Shown piece by piece: positions 1-8,727 of a stretch of DNA of 64,000 nucleotides; within the stretch, counting starts at the first letter, position 1, and each line of letters begins with the position of its first letter. The position numbers were made by a program, and so were the translations under genes. The stretch comes from Peptoniphilus_A olsenii (GTDB lineage: Bacteria; Bacillota; Clostridia; Tissierellales; Peptoniphilaceae), in NCBI RefSeq assembly GCF_040545475.1, contig NZ_JBEPMA010000010.1, positions 5,352-69,351 of the forward strand, read 5' to 3'. The notes beneath the pieces are model-generated. The model ran no database searches. It was not told the origin of the DNA and was given only the letters and a program-made list of their open reading frames with translations.

Positions 1-709
1 CATATCCTATTGAAAAGTCATGTCCAAGGGTAAATTCTATATCTTCTTCCTTATGAGGGATTAATACTGCACCCTTGCATGCTTTCGATTTAATTATTGA
101 ACCACCTATCAATTTTTTAACTATATTTAACATATAGCCGCCATCAATGATTACATTAATCAAATCATATGCTTTTTCAGAAACAATTAAGTCATAAGGT
201 CCTTCTACATAAGAATATTTTAAATCCTCAACGCCTTGACCAATATTTTTAAGAATAGTATTTATTTCTTTGCCAAAAGAATATTTGTGGCCAGCTGCTT
301 CTGCAAGTCCAGTTATTTCATTTTTATAGCCATTTAATATAACATCATCTTCAAACATTGCAAGTTTTTCACAAGCAGCTTCAAGATTATCTAAATTAAT
401 ATCTTTAGCTCCACGACTTACATTGTCTAGTTCCCATCTATCAAGATTAAAGCTAACACGAGCTTCTACAAGACTTTTAACCTTGTATTTTCCTGTGCAA
501 ATATTTGACACATCTTTGCTAGGTTTGTTGTCTTCTATTATATCAAGTCTTCCTTCAGGAACTGCAGGGTAGTCCCAGCCTTTAGGACCATTTATAGCAA
601 GTGATTTTCTTGCCATTAAAACATTTTTTAAAACGTCTCTTGCCGATTCATCTATCTCATCCCATGCTTCTTGTGGTATGGGAGCGAGACTTCTTTTTAG
701 AATATCCAT
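1..709 (-). CDS. Encapsulin nanocompartment shell protein (3' end cut by window edge)
   Basis: HK97-fold shell protein that self-assembles into a protein nanocompartment and houses cargo enzymes. The 236 visible residues start MDILKRSLAPIPQEAW and continue with the linocin-M18/encapsulin pattern (SLAINGPKGWDYPAVPEG near residue 40, then LVEARVSFNLDRWELDN and LGHDFSIGY near the cut edge). Family members are about 265-280 residues, so roughly 30-40 C-terminal residues lie outside the window. The ATG at 709 is preceded by GGAGGAATAAG, a strong ribosome binding site. It lies 28 bp downstream of the encapsulated-ferritin gene on the same strand, the classical cargo-shell pairing, so the likely job is iron storage or oxidative-stress protection. 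The assignment is secure; only the C-terminus is unseen. Confidence 0.93.
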   Translation of the reverse strand, partial: MDILKRSLAPIPQEAWDEIDESARDVLKNVLMARKSLAINGPKGWDYPAVPEGRLDIIEDNKPSKDVSNICTGKYKVKSLVEARVSFNLDRWELDNVSRGAKDINLDNLEAACEKLAMFEDDVILNGYKNEITGLAEAAGHKYSFGKEINTILKNIGQGVEDLKYSYVEGPYDLIVSEKAYDLINVIIDGGYMLNIVKKLIGGSIIKSKACKGAVLIPHKEEDIEFTLGHDFSIGY

Positions 710-737
710 CTTATTCCTCCTAATTATTTCCTAATTA

Positions 738-1079
738 TTAAAGTTCTCCTATTCCAAGATCTTTATTTTCTTTTTCAGAAGCACATTCTGCATTTTCTTC
801 TGCTTCCATAATAGGAACATCAGTAAATAGATAAGTTCTCATTTGTTCATCCCAACCTTCTTGATTGCGACGAAGCCATTCAAGACTCATCATAGCGTGT
901 TCCATTTCTTCAACCGCATTGTGCCACATAATTTCTTTTAGTTCTTCATTAGTAGCAACCTCTACTCTTTGAGTGTACCAAAATACAGCTTCAACTTCTT
1001 CTATAAAACTTTTTAAACCACGTACTAAATCTCTTGCCTCTTCTGACATTTCACTAGCTGGTTCATGATAATCTGACAT
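738..1079 (-). CDS. Encapsulated ferritin-like protein (EncFtn cargo)
   Basis: Cargo ferroxidase of the neighbouring encapsulin. The 113-residue protein carries the EncFtn signature: E27, E28, E30, W34 and Y35 in the first helix, then E57, E58 and H61 in EExEH, followed by SLEWLRRNQEGWDEQMRTYLF. These are the residues that form the dimer-interface iron site in characterised EncFtn proteins. The C-terminal tail ends KENKDLGIGEL, which matches the LGIG-type peptide that docks cargo inside encapsulin shells. It is expected to oxidise Fe(II) and deliver mineral into the shell. Start ATG has AGGAGG upstream. It is first in a two-gene operon with the shell gene 28 bp downstream. Confidence 0.93.
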   Translation of the reverse strand: MSDYHEPASEMSEEARDLVRGLKSFIEEVEAVFWYTQRVEVATNEELKEIMWHNAVEEMEHAMMSLEWLRRNQEGWDEQMRTYLFTDVPIMEAEENAECASEKENKDLGIGEL

Positions 1080-1125
1080 AAAAAAATACCTCCTAAAATT
1101 ATTTATTCATTTAAAATACATTTGT

Positions 1126-1159
1126 TATTTATTTACCCTATTAATATTAGGTTACACAA
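1126..1159 (-). promoter_or_regulatory. Candidate promoter and operator of the encapsulin operon
   Basis: Reading the minus strand, TTGTGT (1159-1154) and TAAATA (1135-1130) are separated by 18 bp. A near-palindrome, CCTATTAATATTAGG on the plus strand (1137-1151), fills the spacer. That placement suits a repressor site, perhaps for an iron or peroxide regulator, but it matches no consensus I can name with confidence. Confidence 0.35.
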
Positions 1160-1270
1160 AAAAACTATGCATCAGCATAAACAGTTCTTATTTGCTTACA
1201 AATACTAAAATTTAAATAAAATTTAGTAATATTTTTAACCTATTTTAAAAATATTTTAATATGCACAATA

Positions 1271-1297
1271 AAAAAGGCAGGATGACCTGCCTTTTTT
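1271..1297 (-). terminator. Rho-independent terminator of the TraB-like gene
   Basis: An 11-bp stem, AAAAAGGCAGG with CCTGCCTTTTT around an ATGA loop, followed by T-rich sequence. It sits directly after the stop codon of the gene at 1303 on the minus strand, and its symmetric A/T flanks could let it work in both directions. Confidence 0.85.
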
Positions 1298-1302
1298 ATT
1301 AA

Positions 1303-2727
1303 TTATTTGAAGTTTTTTCTATTTACATCATAGCCCATTTCTTTTAGAATACCTGTTACAGAATTCTCAGGCACTAAATGTGCTGATCCGACCAAAACGA
1401 AGTATGTGTTTTCACCATCTTGTTTTAATAATTTGTCTATTTTTTTGGCCATGTTTTTATCTCTTTCGAAAGTTAGGGCATTGGTAAATTCTTTTTCCGC
1501 ACTGCTACCACCATCAATATAGAAAATTAGTTTTTTGTCATTACCTTCTACCCAAGCATTTAAAAGGCCATCCATAGATTTATTTAAATTTGTATAGCCA
1601 TTTTTTTCAATTTCAGGCACAATGTTTTTTATCATCTCTATATAAGTTTCTTTATCAAATTCAGAAAGTACATTTGATTGGTACTCTACAGTTTCCAATT
1701 GATCTATTGGTATTTTGTTTAAGAGTGCTTGTGATATAAAATAAGATTCTATACCATAGCTTGCAGCTAAAGCTGATTTACTTGGATCACTTGATAGATT
1801 GTTGTATAGTGCCCAAGGTCTCATTTTTTCTATAGAACTTTCTGGTATACCATAGCTTTCAAATATATTGACAACCCTTTTATATAATTCCTCGCCTAAG
1901 TCATCTTTTAGAGTAGAATTATCTTTATAATAGGATTTATCTTGAACTACTTTTGCAGCTTCTTCTTTCGTTAAATCAATTTCCATATAGATTTTAGAAG
2001 ATTTAATCAAAGCATCTGTAATTTCTTTATTTAGAGGATACATTTTTGGTTCGCCCACGTGGACAGAGCCTAACATATAAACTGTATTCTTGTTATTTTT
2101 GACCTCATAGAAAAATCCTTCTGATGTTTGATTTTCTTTTTGTAATTTTTGATTGACAGCTCTTCTGTATAGAGCTAGCATCTCTTCAAGTGGTATTTTA
2201 GAATTCAAATATTTTTCACCCGATGAACCCATAAATACCTTTTGATTTTTTAATTTTTCGATACTGTATTCATCTTTAATAAGGCTTGATATTGATTTTA
2301 AGATTTCTAATCTAGTAGTGTCTTTGAATGTAAAATTACCAGTGTCAATCCCTGCAGATGATAATTTTTCCTTAGATAGTTTAAAAACCGTATTTGCATC
2401 AGCAAGCGTGGCCACTTTTCTAAAATCAGAACCATCCAAGAATCTTTCTATTGGGAAAAGCCCCATAAATTGCACTTCATTTAAATCATTTACAGCCCAA
2501 GGACTTAAACTTAAAAATTCATTTGGAGAAGAATTATCTTCAGAGTTTTCCACTTCTTTTATGTCTTCTATTTTATTATCTAAACTGTCATCTTTGTCTG
2601 AAATTTTATTTTCTGTAACTACTTCTTTATTGTCAAGGACTACATCTTCAACTGTTGCCGCAAAAGTGGGCACAATGAGAGCAGGTATTAATAATAAAGT
2701 AGTGATAAGTTTCTTTATATTTTTCAT
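1303..2727 (-). CDS. TraB/GumN-family secreted or membrane-associated protein
   Basis: 474 residues. An N-terminal signal peptide or membrane anchor is visible (MKNIKKLITTLLLIPALIVP followed by TFAA), then an acidic low-complexity linker to about residue 70. The rest shows the TraB/PrgY/GumN pattern, with GSVH at 220-223 (in YMLGSVHVGEPKMYPL) and a second GSAH at 447-450 near the C-terminus; these paired GxxH motifs are proposed metal-binding positions in the erythromycin-esterase/TraB clan. Members have been linked to peptide-pheromone inactivation and peptidase-like activity, but the substrate here is unknown. Start ATG has AAGGAGGAATAA upstream. It appears monocistronic, with its own terminator. 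Confidence 0.75.
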   Translation of the reverse strand: MKNIKKLITTLLLIPALIVPTFAATVEDVVLDNKEVVTENKISDKDDSLDNKIEDIKEVENSEDNSSPNEFLSLSPWAVNDLNEVQFMGLFPIERFLDGSDFRKVATLADANTVFKLSKEKLSSAGIDTGNFTFKDTTRLEILKSISSLIKDEYSIEKLKNQKVFMGSSGEKYLNSKIPLEEMLALYRRAVNQKLQKENQTSEGFFYEVKNNKNTVYMLGSVHVGEPKMYPLNKEITDALIKSSKIYMEIDLTKEEAAKVVQDKSYYKDNSTLKDDLGEELYKRVVNIFESYGIPESSIEKMRPWALYNNLSSDPSKSALAASYGIESYFISQALLNKIPIDQLETVEYQSNVLSEFDKETYIEMIKNIVPEIEKNGYTNLNKSMDGLLNAWVEGNDKKLIFYIDGGSSAEKEFTNALTFERDKNMAKKIDKLLKQDGENTYFVLVGSAHLVPENSVTGILKEMGYDVNRKNFK

Positions 2728-2847
2728 TTATTCCTCCTTAGAGAATTTTATAAAATTAAATTCTTATCTTTATTGATACCACAAAAAACAAAATATAATT
2801 ATAAAACTATAAATTATATTTAGATATTTTTATAAAAATTAGTATAT

Positions 2848-3918
2848 TTAATTAAATATTTTCCTTAAACTTTTTAGTAACTTTTCATTTTCTTTATCAC
2901 TCAATATACAAAATCTAAAATAAGAACTATCAAGTCCACGAAAATTCTTACAATCTCTTATAATCATAAGCTCTTGTGCCAATATCTGTCTTAATTTAGT
3001 AGAGGTGATTTCATTGTGAATTTTAACTAGAATAAAATTCCCCTTGCTTTCTATTGGCTCTAGATTTGTTATTTTATTTAATTCTTTGAGTAAATATTCT
3101 CTTCTAGTTTCAATAAAACTATAGACATTATTTAAATATTTGTCATCCTTAAACATTTTTTGACCACATATATCTGCTACAGAGTTTATCTGCCATAAAA
3201 CTTCTTTGTTTTTGAAATTTTCTATTAATTTAATATCACTTGTAAGTCCGTATCCAAGTCTAATACCTGGCAGTGAAAAGAATTTAGATGTTCCCCTAAC
3301 TATAAGTAGATTTTCATATTTCTTAGTGAGTTCACCAGATGAATAAATATTTTGGTCACAAAATTCCACATATGTTTCGTCAACAATAAGTTTAACATTT
3401 GTATTTTGTAGAATTTTTTTAATCTCATCTTTTTTTAATATTGTACCAGTGGGATTATTTGGATTTGCGAACACTAATAAATTAATTTTTTTGAGATTAA
3501 TTGCATTGATTATTTCATCTACATTTATTTTAAATTTATCTGTATAATTTAAATCAAAATAAAAAATTCTGGAATTTATTTTTTCAAGTTCCTCTTCATA
3601 TTCGCTATAACAAGGGCTCAGTATCATTGAATTAGCAGACTGATAATATTTTATACTCTCTTTTAAAATCTCTGTGGCCCCAAGTCCTAGTATAATATTT
3701 TGTGGATTTGAATTTGTATAATCTGCTATTGATTTTTTCAAATCTATATATTTTGGATCGGGATATGTGAAAAGTAGATTTAGATTGTCCTTTAAATATT
3801 CTAAAGTTTTTTTGCTTGCACCTAGAGGATTGATATTTGACGAAAAATCTGAAATTTCTTTTACATCTATCTTTTTACTTTTTGCTATATCAAATACATT
3901 AGCACCATGGCTTGTCAT
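2848..3918 (-). CDS. PLP-dependent class I/II aminotransferase, HisC/CobD-like
   Basis: 356-residue fold-type I PLP enzyme. The N-terminus (HGANVFDIAK then ISDFSSNINPLGAS) resembles threonine-phosphate decarboxylase CobD and histidinol-phosphate aminotransferase HisC. FANPNNPTG near residue 150 binds substrate and cofactor, and K212 in RGTSKFFSLPGIRLGYG is the PLP Schiff-base lysine. The HGxN...DFSxNxNPxG opening is more typical of CobD-type proteins, but no cobalamin or histidine genes lie next to it, so the reaction stays open between decarboxylation of threonine phosphate and transamination. The ATG at 3918 follows GAGGTGG. It is divergent from the threonine aldolase gene. Confidence 0.8.
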   Translation of the reverse strand: MTSHGANVFDIAKSKKIDVKEISDFSSNINPLGASKKTLEYLKDNLNLLFTYPDPKYIDLKKSIADYTNSNPQNIILGLGATEILKESIKYYQSANSMILSPCYSEYEEELEKINSRIFYFDLNYTDKFKINVDEIINAINLKKINLLVFANPNNPTGTILKKDEIKKILQNTNVKLIVDETYVEFCDQNIYSSGELTKKYENLLIVRGTSKFFSLPGIRLGYGLTSDIKLIENFKNKEVLWQINSVADICGQKMFKDDKYLNNVYSFIETRREYLLKELNKITNLEPIESKGNFILVKIHNEITSTKLRQILAQELMIIRDCKNFRGLDSSYFRFCILSDKENEKLLKSLRKIFN

Positions 3919-4026
3919 TTTACCACCTCATTGTAGTTTTTATCTATAATAATTTTATTAAAAATTCTAGTCAGCTTTCATTTCAATTGTACTCTATATT
4001 AAATGAGAAATAAAGATACTTTAGAG

Positions 4027-4053
4027 CCTCTTTAGGGTAATATATAAAAGAGG
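4027..4053 (+). promoter_or_regulatory. Hairpin that could mask the ribosome binding site of the threonine aldolase gene
   Basis: CCTCTTT (4027-4033) is exactly complementary to AAAGAGG (4047-4053), and the right arm contains the Shine-Dalgarno sequence of the gene starting at 4060. The 7-bp stem with a 13-nt loop could repress translation unless opened. No ligand-binding domain is recognisable. Confidence 0.35.
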
Positions 4054-4059
4054 TGTTTC

Positions 4060-5058
4060 ATGAATAATTTTTTAAATGATTATAAGGATTTTGGAAATAA
4101 AGAAATCTATACAAAAATGAATGAAATTTTTGACCATAGAATTTCGGGTTATGGAAATGACGAAATATGCAATAGAGCTAGAGAAGTTTTAAAAAAAGAA
4201 ATAAAAAAAGATTGCGATATAGAATTTATATCTGGCGGAACTGCAGCAAATATTTTGGCAACTACATTTAACCTCATGCCATATGAGGCAGTTTTATCTG
4301 CAACTACAGGACATATTACCCATCACGAGACTGGGTCAATTGAAGCAACTGGTCACAAAGTTGTTACAATAGATACACAAAATGGTAAACTCAAACCCGA
4401 AGATATTGAAGAATTTATAAATACCCAAGCTAAAGAGATAGATGTAAGTGTAAAACTTATTTATATTTCAAACACAACTGAGCTTGGTACGGTTTATAGC
4501 ATTGATGAGATTAAAGAAATATATGCAATTTGTAAAAAATATAATTTATATTTATATATTGATGGAGCAAGAATTGCCCATGCATTGGCAGCTGGTAATA
4601 TGAATTTAAGTGATATTTCTAAAAATTGCGATATATTTTCAATAGGCGGCACAAAAAATGGTGCAATTTTTGGAGAAGCCATGATTATTTTAAATGATGA
4701 TTTAAAAGAAAATTTTAGATCTTATATGAAACAAAGAGGCGCAATGATGGCAAAATCTTTCTTGATAGGACTATCTTTTGAAACTCTGTTTGAAGATGGA
4801 CTTTATTATAGAAATGCAAAACATGCTTATGACATGAGTAGAAAACTCGTTAAAGGCCTAAAGAGTAGAGGCAGAGAACCTCTATTTGGAGAATCTAATC
4901 AAATTTTTATTAAATCTAGTCCAAGTGAAATTGAAAGACTATCAAAAGAAAATATTTTTGAAATTGAAAATAAAAAAGAAAGTATAATTAGGCTAGTGAC
5001 AGACTATAGAACTAGAGAAGATGAAGTAAATGGATTTTTAAAATCAATTGAGGTGTAA
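4060..5058 (+). CDS. ltaE: Low-specificity L-threonine aldolase
   Basis: 332-residue PLP enzyme of the beta-eliminating lyase/threonine aldolase family that cleaves L-threonine or L-allo-threonine to glycine and acetaldehyde. Visible are FISGGTAANILAT in the N-terminal part, the cofactor-binding aspartate in YIDGARIAHALA, and the Schiff-base lysine K199 in SIGGTKNGA. Length fits the family. Start ATG follows GAGGTG, which may be masked by an upstream hairpin. The next gene begins 6 bp after the stop, so the two are probably co-transcribed. It fits an amino-acid-fermenting lifestyle. Confidence 0.9.
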   Translation: MNNFLNDYKDFGNKEIYTKMNEIFDHRISGYGNDEICNRAREVLKKEIKKDCDIEFISGGTAANILATTFNLMPYEAVLSATTGHITHHETGSIEATGHKVVTIDTQNGKLKPEDIEEFINTQAKEIDVSVKLIYISNTTELGTVYSIDEIKEIYAICKKYNLYLYIDGARIAHALAAGNMNLSDISKNCDIFSIGGTKNGAIFGEAMIILNDDLKENFRSYMKQRGAMMAKSFLIGLSFETLFEDGLYYRNAKHAYDMSRKLVKGLKSRGREPLFGESNQIFIKSSPSEIERLSKENIFEIENKKESIIRLVTDYRTREDEVNGFLKSIEV

Positions 5059-5064
5059 TTAATT

Positions 5065-5700
5065 ATGTTAAGAAAAGATATGACGGTAGAAGAAGCTGTA
5101 ATGGAAAATAAAGATGTCATGCCAAAGCTTGCAGATATGGGAATAGACTACAATTTAGTTGCAATGGAGAATTTAAATGATGCACTTGGCGAAAAAAATA
5201 TAGATTTTGATAGATTTGTTGAAGAGATTGAAGGACCCAATATTTATAAAGAAGTTGAACAATTTCGAGACAAAAGTATAGAAGAGATTATAAAACACAT
5301 AGTTACAGTTATTCATCCATACGAACTCGATATGGTTGAGCAAATTGACAGCGGATTTAGAAAAACTATCAAGAAATACTACAAAGAAAGAGGAGAACAG
5401 CTTTTTGTAATCTATGAAATTGTACTGCTCATTAAAGCTGAACTCGTGAGTCATTTTTCTAGTGAAGAAGAATTTGAATTTAAAGAAGCTTTAAAAGGTA
5501 AAGAAGTCGACTTCGAAAATTTAATTGCAGAACATGAAAAGACTATTGGTCTATTTGATAGAATTAAAGTTTTAACTCATTCTTATAATTTAAATACAGA
5601 AATTAGTGAAATTAAAGAACTAGAAGACAAAATGAAAACATTAGATACTCACATGAGAAAACATATATATCTTGAAAATGAAATTTTGTTTAAAAAGTAA
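5065..5700 (+). CDS. RIC/ScdA-type iron-sulfur cluster repair protein (hemerythrin-like)
   Basis: 211 residues in two parts. Residues 1-65 resemble the ScdA N-terminal helical domain (MTVEEAVMENKDVMPKLADMGID), and about 80-211 form a four-helix di-iron domain with histidine/glutamate positions in VIHPYELD, VSHFSSEEEF, IAEHEKTI and THMRKHIYLENEILF. Characterised relatives restore iron-sulfur enzymes after nitrosative or oxidative damage. The N-terminal domain lacks the cysteine pair (IDFCCGG-like) usual in ScdA and has IDYNLVAM instead. It follows the threonine aldolase gene by 6 bp. Confidence 0.75.
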   Translation: MLRKDMTVEEAVMENKDVMPKLADMGIDYNLVAMENLNDALGEKNIDFDRFVEEIEGPNIYKEVEQFRDKSIEEIIKHIVTVIHPYELDMVEQIDSGFRKTIKKYYKERGEQLFVIYEIVLLIKAELVSHFSSEEEFEFKEALKGKEVDFENLIAEHEKTIGLFDRIKVLTHSYNLNTEISEIKELEDKMKTLDTHMRKHIYLENEILFKK

Positions 5701-5773
5701 GTTATAAAATAGATTTTTTATAGATATTTTAATAAATAATTATTAATAAAAACACATTGAGGGAAGAAAATAC

Positions 5774-5806
5774 TTGTCTAAATTTTAATAAGTGTTATCA
5801 TTTAGA
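5774..5806 (+). promoter_or_regulatory. Candidate promoter and operator of copA
   Basis: TTGTCT (5775-5780) and TATCAT, 16 bp further on, could be a sigma-A promoter. They are bracketed by an inverted repeat, TCTAAAT (5777-5783) and ATTTAGA (5800-5806). It is not a CopY box (TACAnnTGTA), and no copper regulator gene is adjacent. Confidence 0.35.
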
Positions 5807-5824
5807 TAGGTGGAGTTGATTTAT

Positions 5825-8557
5825 ATGAAAAATAAGAAATTTGATGTAGATGGCATGACCTGTGCATCTTGTGTGGCAAATGTCACAAAGGCTGTCGAAA
5901 AATTAGATGGAGTCAAAGATGTAAATGTAAATCTAATGACAAATTCTATGAAAGTTATCTACGATGAAGATAGTACATCAGATGATGAAATCATAACTTC
6001 AGTACAGAAAATTGGCTATGATGCCAGCATAAGTGGACAGAAAAAAGAAGTATCCTTAAATACTTATGATAGAGAAAATAAATTAAAAAATAGACTGATA
6101 TATTCATCTATTTTTATGATAATTTTGATGTATGTAGCAATGGGAGAAATGGTAGGGCTTTCTCAAATACCTCTAATTAGGGGAGAAAAAGGACTTGCCA
6201 ATTTTGTATTCACACAGTTCATATTGGCACTGCCAGTAATTTATATAAATAGAGATTTTTATATAAATGGCTTTAAAGGATTAAAAAATAGAGCACCTAA
6301 TATGGACTCTTTAGTAGCACTGGGTTCAATATCTGCTCTAATTTATGGAATTTTTGCCATATATAGAATAAATGAAGGCCTTGCAACAAATAATATTAAT
6401 TTAATTCACAGATATAGTCACAGTCTTTATTTTGAATCTGCTGCCATGATTTTAACCCTTGTTACAGTGGGCAAATATTTAGAAGAAAAATCAAAAAGTA
6501 AAACCAGATCTTCATTAAAAGATTTGATGGATTTAGCACCTAAAAAAGCAACTGTAATAGAAGATGACAAAGAAGTAGTTAAAAATATTGAAGATGTAAA
6601 AGTTGGAGATATTATTTTAACAAAACCTGGTGAACATGTGGCTGTAGATGGCGTAGTAGTTGAGGGTATGTCTTCTGTGGACGAGTCAGTGGTGACAGGA
6701 GAGTCAATACCTGTATCCAAAAAAGAAGGAGATAATGTCATCTCGGGTTCTGTCAATACAACGGGCTCTTTTAAATTTAAAGCTACAAAGGTTGGCAAAG
6801 ACACCACAATTTCACAAATAATATATTTAGTAGACGAAGCTAACCAGTCTAAGGCACCTATAGCAAAACTTGCAGACAAAATATCGGGTGTATTTGTGCC
6901 GAGTGTTATTGCAATTTCTGTAGTGACATTTATTGTGTGGATTTATTTGGGAAATGACTTTGAAACTGCACTTAATTTTGCAATTTCAGTTCTTGTCATA
7001 TCATGCCCATGTGCACTTGGGCTTGCGACACCAGTATCAATAATGGTCGCCACAGGTAAATCGGCAGAATTTGGATTGCTATTTAAAAATGCAGAAATTC
7101 TAGAGAATTTGCATAAAATAGACACAATAGTTATGGACAAAACTGGAACAATAACAGAAGGAAATCCAAAACTAACGGATATCAAAACAGAATTAGATGA
7201 AGAAGAATTTTTAAGGATTGCATCATCCTTAGAGAAAAATTCAGAGCATCCACTTTCAAAAGCAATACTTGAATATGTAAACGAATCTAAAATTGATGTG
7301 CCAAAATCCACAAACTTTAAATCTTTTAGTGGGAGAGGCATCTTGGCAGATTATCGAAATGAAAAGTATTTTGCAGGCAATCTTGAATTTATGAAAGAGC
7401 AAAATATCGACATAGGAGATTATGAAGATTATGCTGACAAACTATCTACAGAAGGCAAGACATCTATGTATTTTGGCAATGAAGAAGATGTGATTGGCTT
7501 AATTTCAGTAAAAGATTTGCCAAGAAAAAGCTCCAAAAGAGCAATTGAGCTTCTTCATAATAAAGGAAAAGAGATTATAATGCTCACAGGAGATAATGAA
7601 AAAACCGCAGAAGCCATCAGAAAAGAAATTGAAATAGACAAAAAATTTGCCGGATTACTACCTCAAGACAAAAATAAAAAAATAGAAGAATTACAAAAAT
7701 CTGGTAAAAAAGTTTTGATGATTGGCGATGGAATAAATGATGCCCCCTCACTTGCAAAGGCAGATATTGGAATGGCAATAGGGCATGGAACAGATGTGGC
7801 AATTGAAGCATCGGATGTTGTGCTAATGAGAGGAGATTTACTCGATGTAGTTAGTGCCATAGAAATTTCTGAGGCTACAATTAAAAATATCAAAGAAAAT
7901 TTATTCTGGGCATTTTTCTATAATGCAATAGGAATTCCATTGGCGGCAGGATTATTGTTTCCATCATTTGGGATAAAACTATCACCTATGTTTGCAGCAT
8001 TTGCGATGAGTATGTCATCAATATTTGTAGTGACAAACGCACTCCGCTTAAAAGCATTTAAACCCCGTGGAGTATATGAAAAAAATTCAGCATCAAAAGA
8101 AATAACAAGTCATGAAGATGATGTGAAAAATAATGAAGAAATTTCTACAATAAAAGTTTCAGATATGACTTGCCAGCATTGCGAAAAGAGAGTAGAAGAT
8201 GCACTTTTATCGACAGGGAAAGTTCAGTCAGTAAAAGCAGATGCTAAAAGTGGAGAAGTAAAATTTATAAATAAGGGTATAACAAATGATGAAATAGAAA
8301 AAATAATAACACAATCAGGTTATACATTAAAAGAAAATATAAAAGGAGATATAAAAATGGAAAAAATATTAAAAGTAGAAGGTATGAGTTGTAATCACTG
8401 TGTAGCCGCAGTAAAAAAAGCCTTAGAATCTGTAGAAGGAGTAGAAAGTGCACAAGTATCACTTGACGAAAAACAAGCCGTTGTAGTGGGAAATGCAGAA
8501 GATAAACTATTAGAAGAAGCAGTAAAAGAAGCTGGTTATGACGCACAAGTACTTTAA
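5825..8557 (+). CDS. copA: Copper-exporting P1B-type ATPase CopA with three HMA domains
   Basis: 910-residue membrane pump that moves Cu(I) across the membrane with ATP. An N-terminal HMA domain binds metal through C13 and C16 (GMTCASC). TGES lies at 291-294, the CPC transport motif at 394-396 and the phosphorylated D438 in DKTGTITEG; GDGINDAP is near 633. After the last membrane helices come two further HMA domains, MTCQHC and MSCNHC. I chose the ATG at 5825 because AGGTGGAG precedes it; a GTG 15 bp earlier would overlap that site. C-terminal tandem HMA domains are unusual, and the last one has its own ribosome binding site and start (listed separately). Cu(I) specificity follows from CPC and the CxxC domains. 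Confidence 0.95.
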   Translation: MKNKKFDVDGMTCASCVANVTKAVEKLDGVKDVNVNLMTNSMKVIYDEDSTSDDEIITSVQKIGYDASISGQKKEVSLNTYDRENKLKNRLIYSSIFMIILMYVAMGEMVGLSQIPLIRGEKGLANFVFTQFILALPVIYINRDFYINGFKGLKNRAPNMDSLVALGSISALIYGIFAIYRINEGLATNNINLIHRYSHSLYFESAAMILTLVTVGKYLEEKSKSKTRSSLKDLMDLAPKKATVIEDDKEVVKNIEDVKVGDIILTKPGEHVAVDGVVVEGMSSVDESVVTGESIPVSKKEGDNVISGSVNTTGSFKFKATKVGKDTTISQIIYLVDEANQSKAPIAKLADKISGVFVPSVIAISVVTFIVWIYLGNDFETALNFAISVLVISCPCALGLATPVSIMVATGKSAEFGLLFKNAEILENLHKIDTIVMDKTGTITEGNPKLTDIKTELDEEEFLRIASSLEKNSEHPLSKAILEYVNESKIDVPKSTNFKSFSGRGILADYRNEKYFAGNLEFMKEQNIDIGDYEDYADKLSTEGKTSMYFGNEEDVIGLISVKDLPRKSSKRAIELLHNKGKEIIMLTGDNEKTAEAIRKEIEIDKKFAGLLPQDKNKKIEELQKSGKKVLMIGDGINDAPSLAKADIGMAIGHGTDVAIEASDVVLMRGDLLDVVSAIEISEATIKNIKENLFWAFFYNAIGIPLAAGLLFPSFGIKLSPMFAAFAMSMSSIFVVTNALRLKAFKPRGVYEKNSASKEITSHEDDVKNNEEISTIKVSDMTCQHCEKRVEDALLSTGKVQSVKADAKSGEVKFINKGITNDEIEKIITQSGYTLKENIKGDIKMEKILKVEGMSCNHCVAAVKKALESVEGVESAQVSLDEKQAVVVGNAEDKLLEEAVKEAGYDAQVL
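8357..8557 (+). CDS. copZ: Candidate nested copper chaperone CopZ, in frame inside copA
   Basis: Inside the copA frame, AAAAGGAGATATAAAA precedes an ATG at 8357. Starting there gives a 66-residue protein with exactly the length and layout of a free CopZ: MEKILKVEGMSCNHCVAAV, then a full beta-alpha-beta-beta-alpha-beta HMA fold ending YDAQVL. So the same DNA could yield both the C-terminal domain of CopA and a separate chaperone by internal initiation. That both products exist is inference; the start signals and frame are seen directly. The simplest history is loss of a stop codon between adjacent copA and copZ genes. Confidence 0.55.
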   Translation: MEKILKVEGMSCNHCVAAVKKALESVEGVESAQVSLDEKQAVVVGNAEDKLLEEAVKEAGYDAQVL

Positions 8558-8569
8558 GTTAGATAATTG

Positions 8570-8597
8570 CCCCTATCCTTTAAGGACGGGGGTTTTT
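8570..8597 (+). terminator. Terminator of copA
   Basis: CCCCTATCC and GGACGGGG form an imperfect stem around TTTAA and are followed by GTTTTTTAA. It lies 13 bp after the copA stop. Confidence 0.75.
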
Positions 8598-8727
8598 TAA
8601 TTTATTTATATGTATTGTAAAGTTAATTTCTTTTGAAATGAGTTATATTTTAGAGAAGTTTTAGTATTAGCATATAAATAATTGTGTTAATATAAAATTA
8701 TAATAAAGACTGGAGGCTATAAAAACT

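Noticed and set aside
2318..2776. 152-codon ORF on the plus strand
   Set aside because: Antisense to the TraB-like gene, which has a signal peptide, motifs and a strong ribosome binding site; the ORF is a by-product of codon bias.
5810..5824. GTG start for copA at 5810
   Set aside because: It lies within the AGGTGGAG ribosome binding site that serves the ATG at 5825.
6427..7893. Long minus-strand ORFs inside copA
   Set aside because: Ser/Thr-rich shadows of the ATPase frame without ribosome binding sites.
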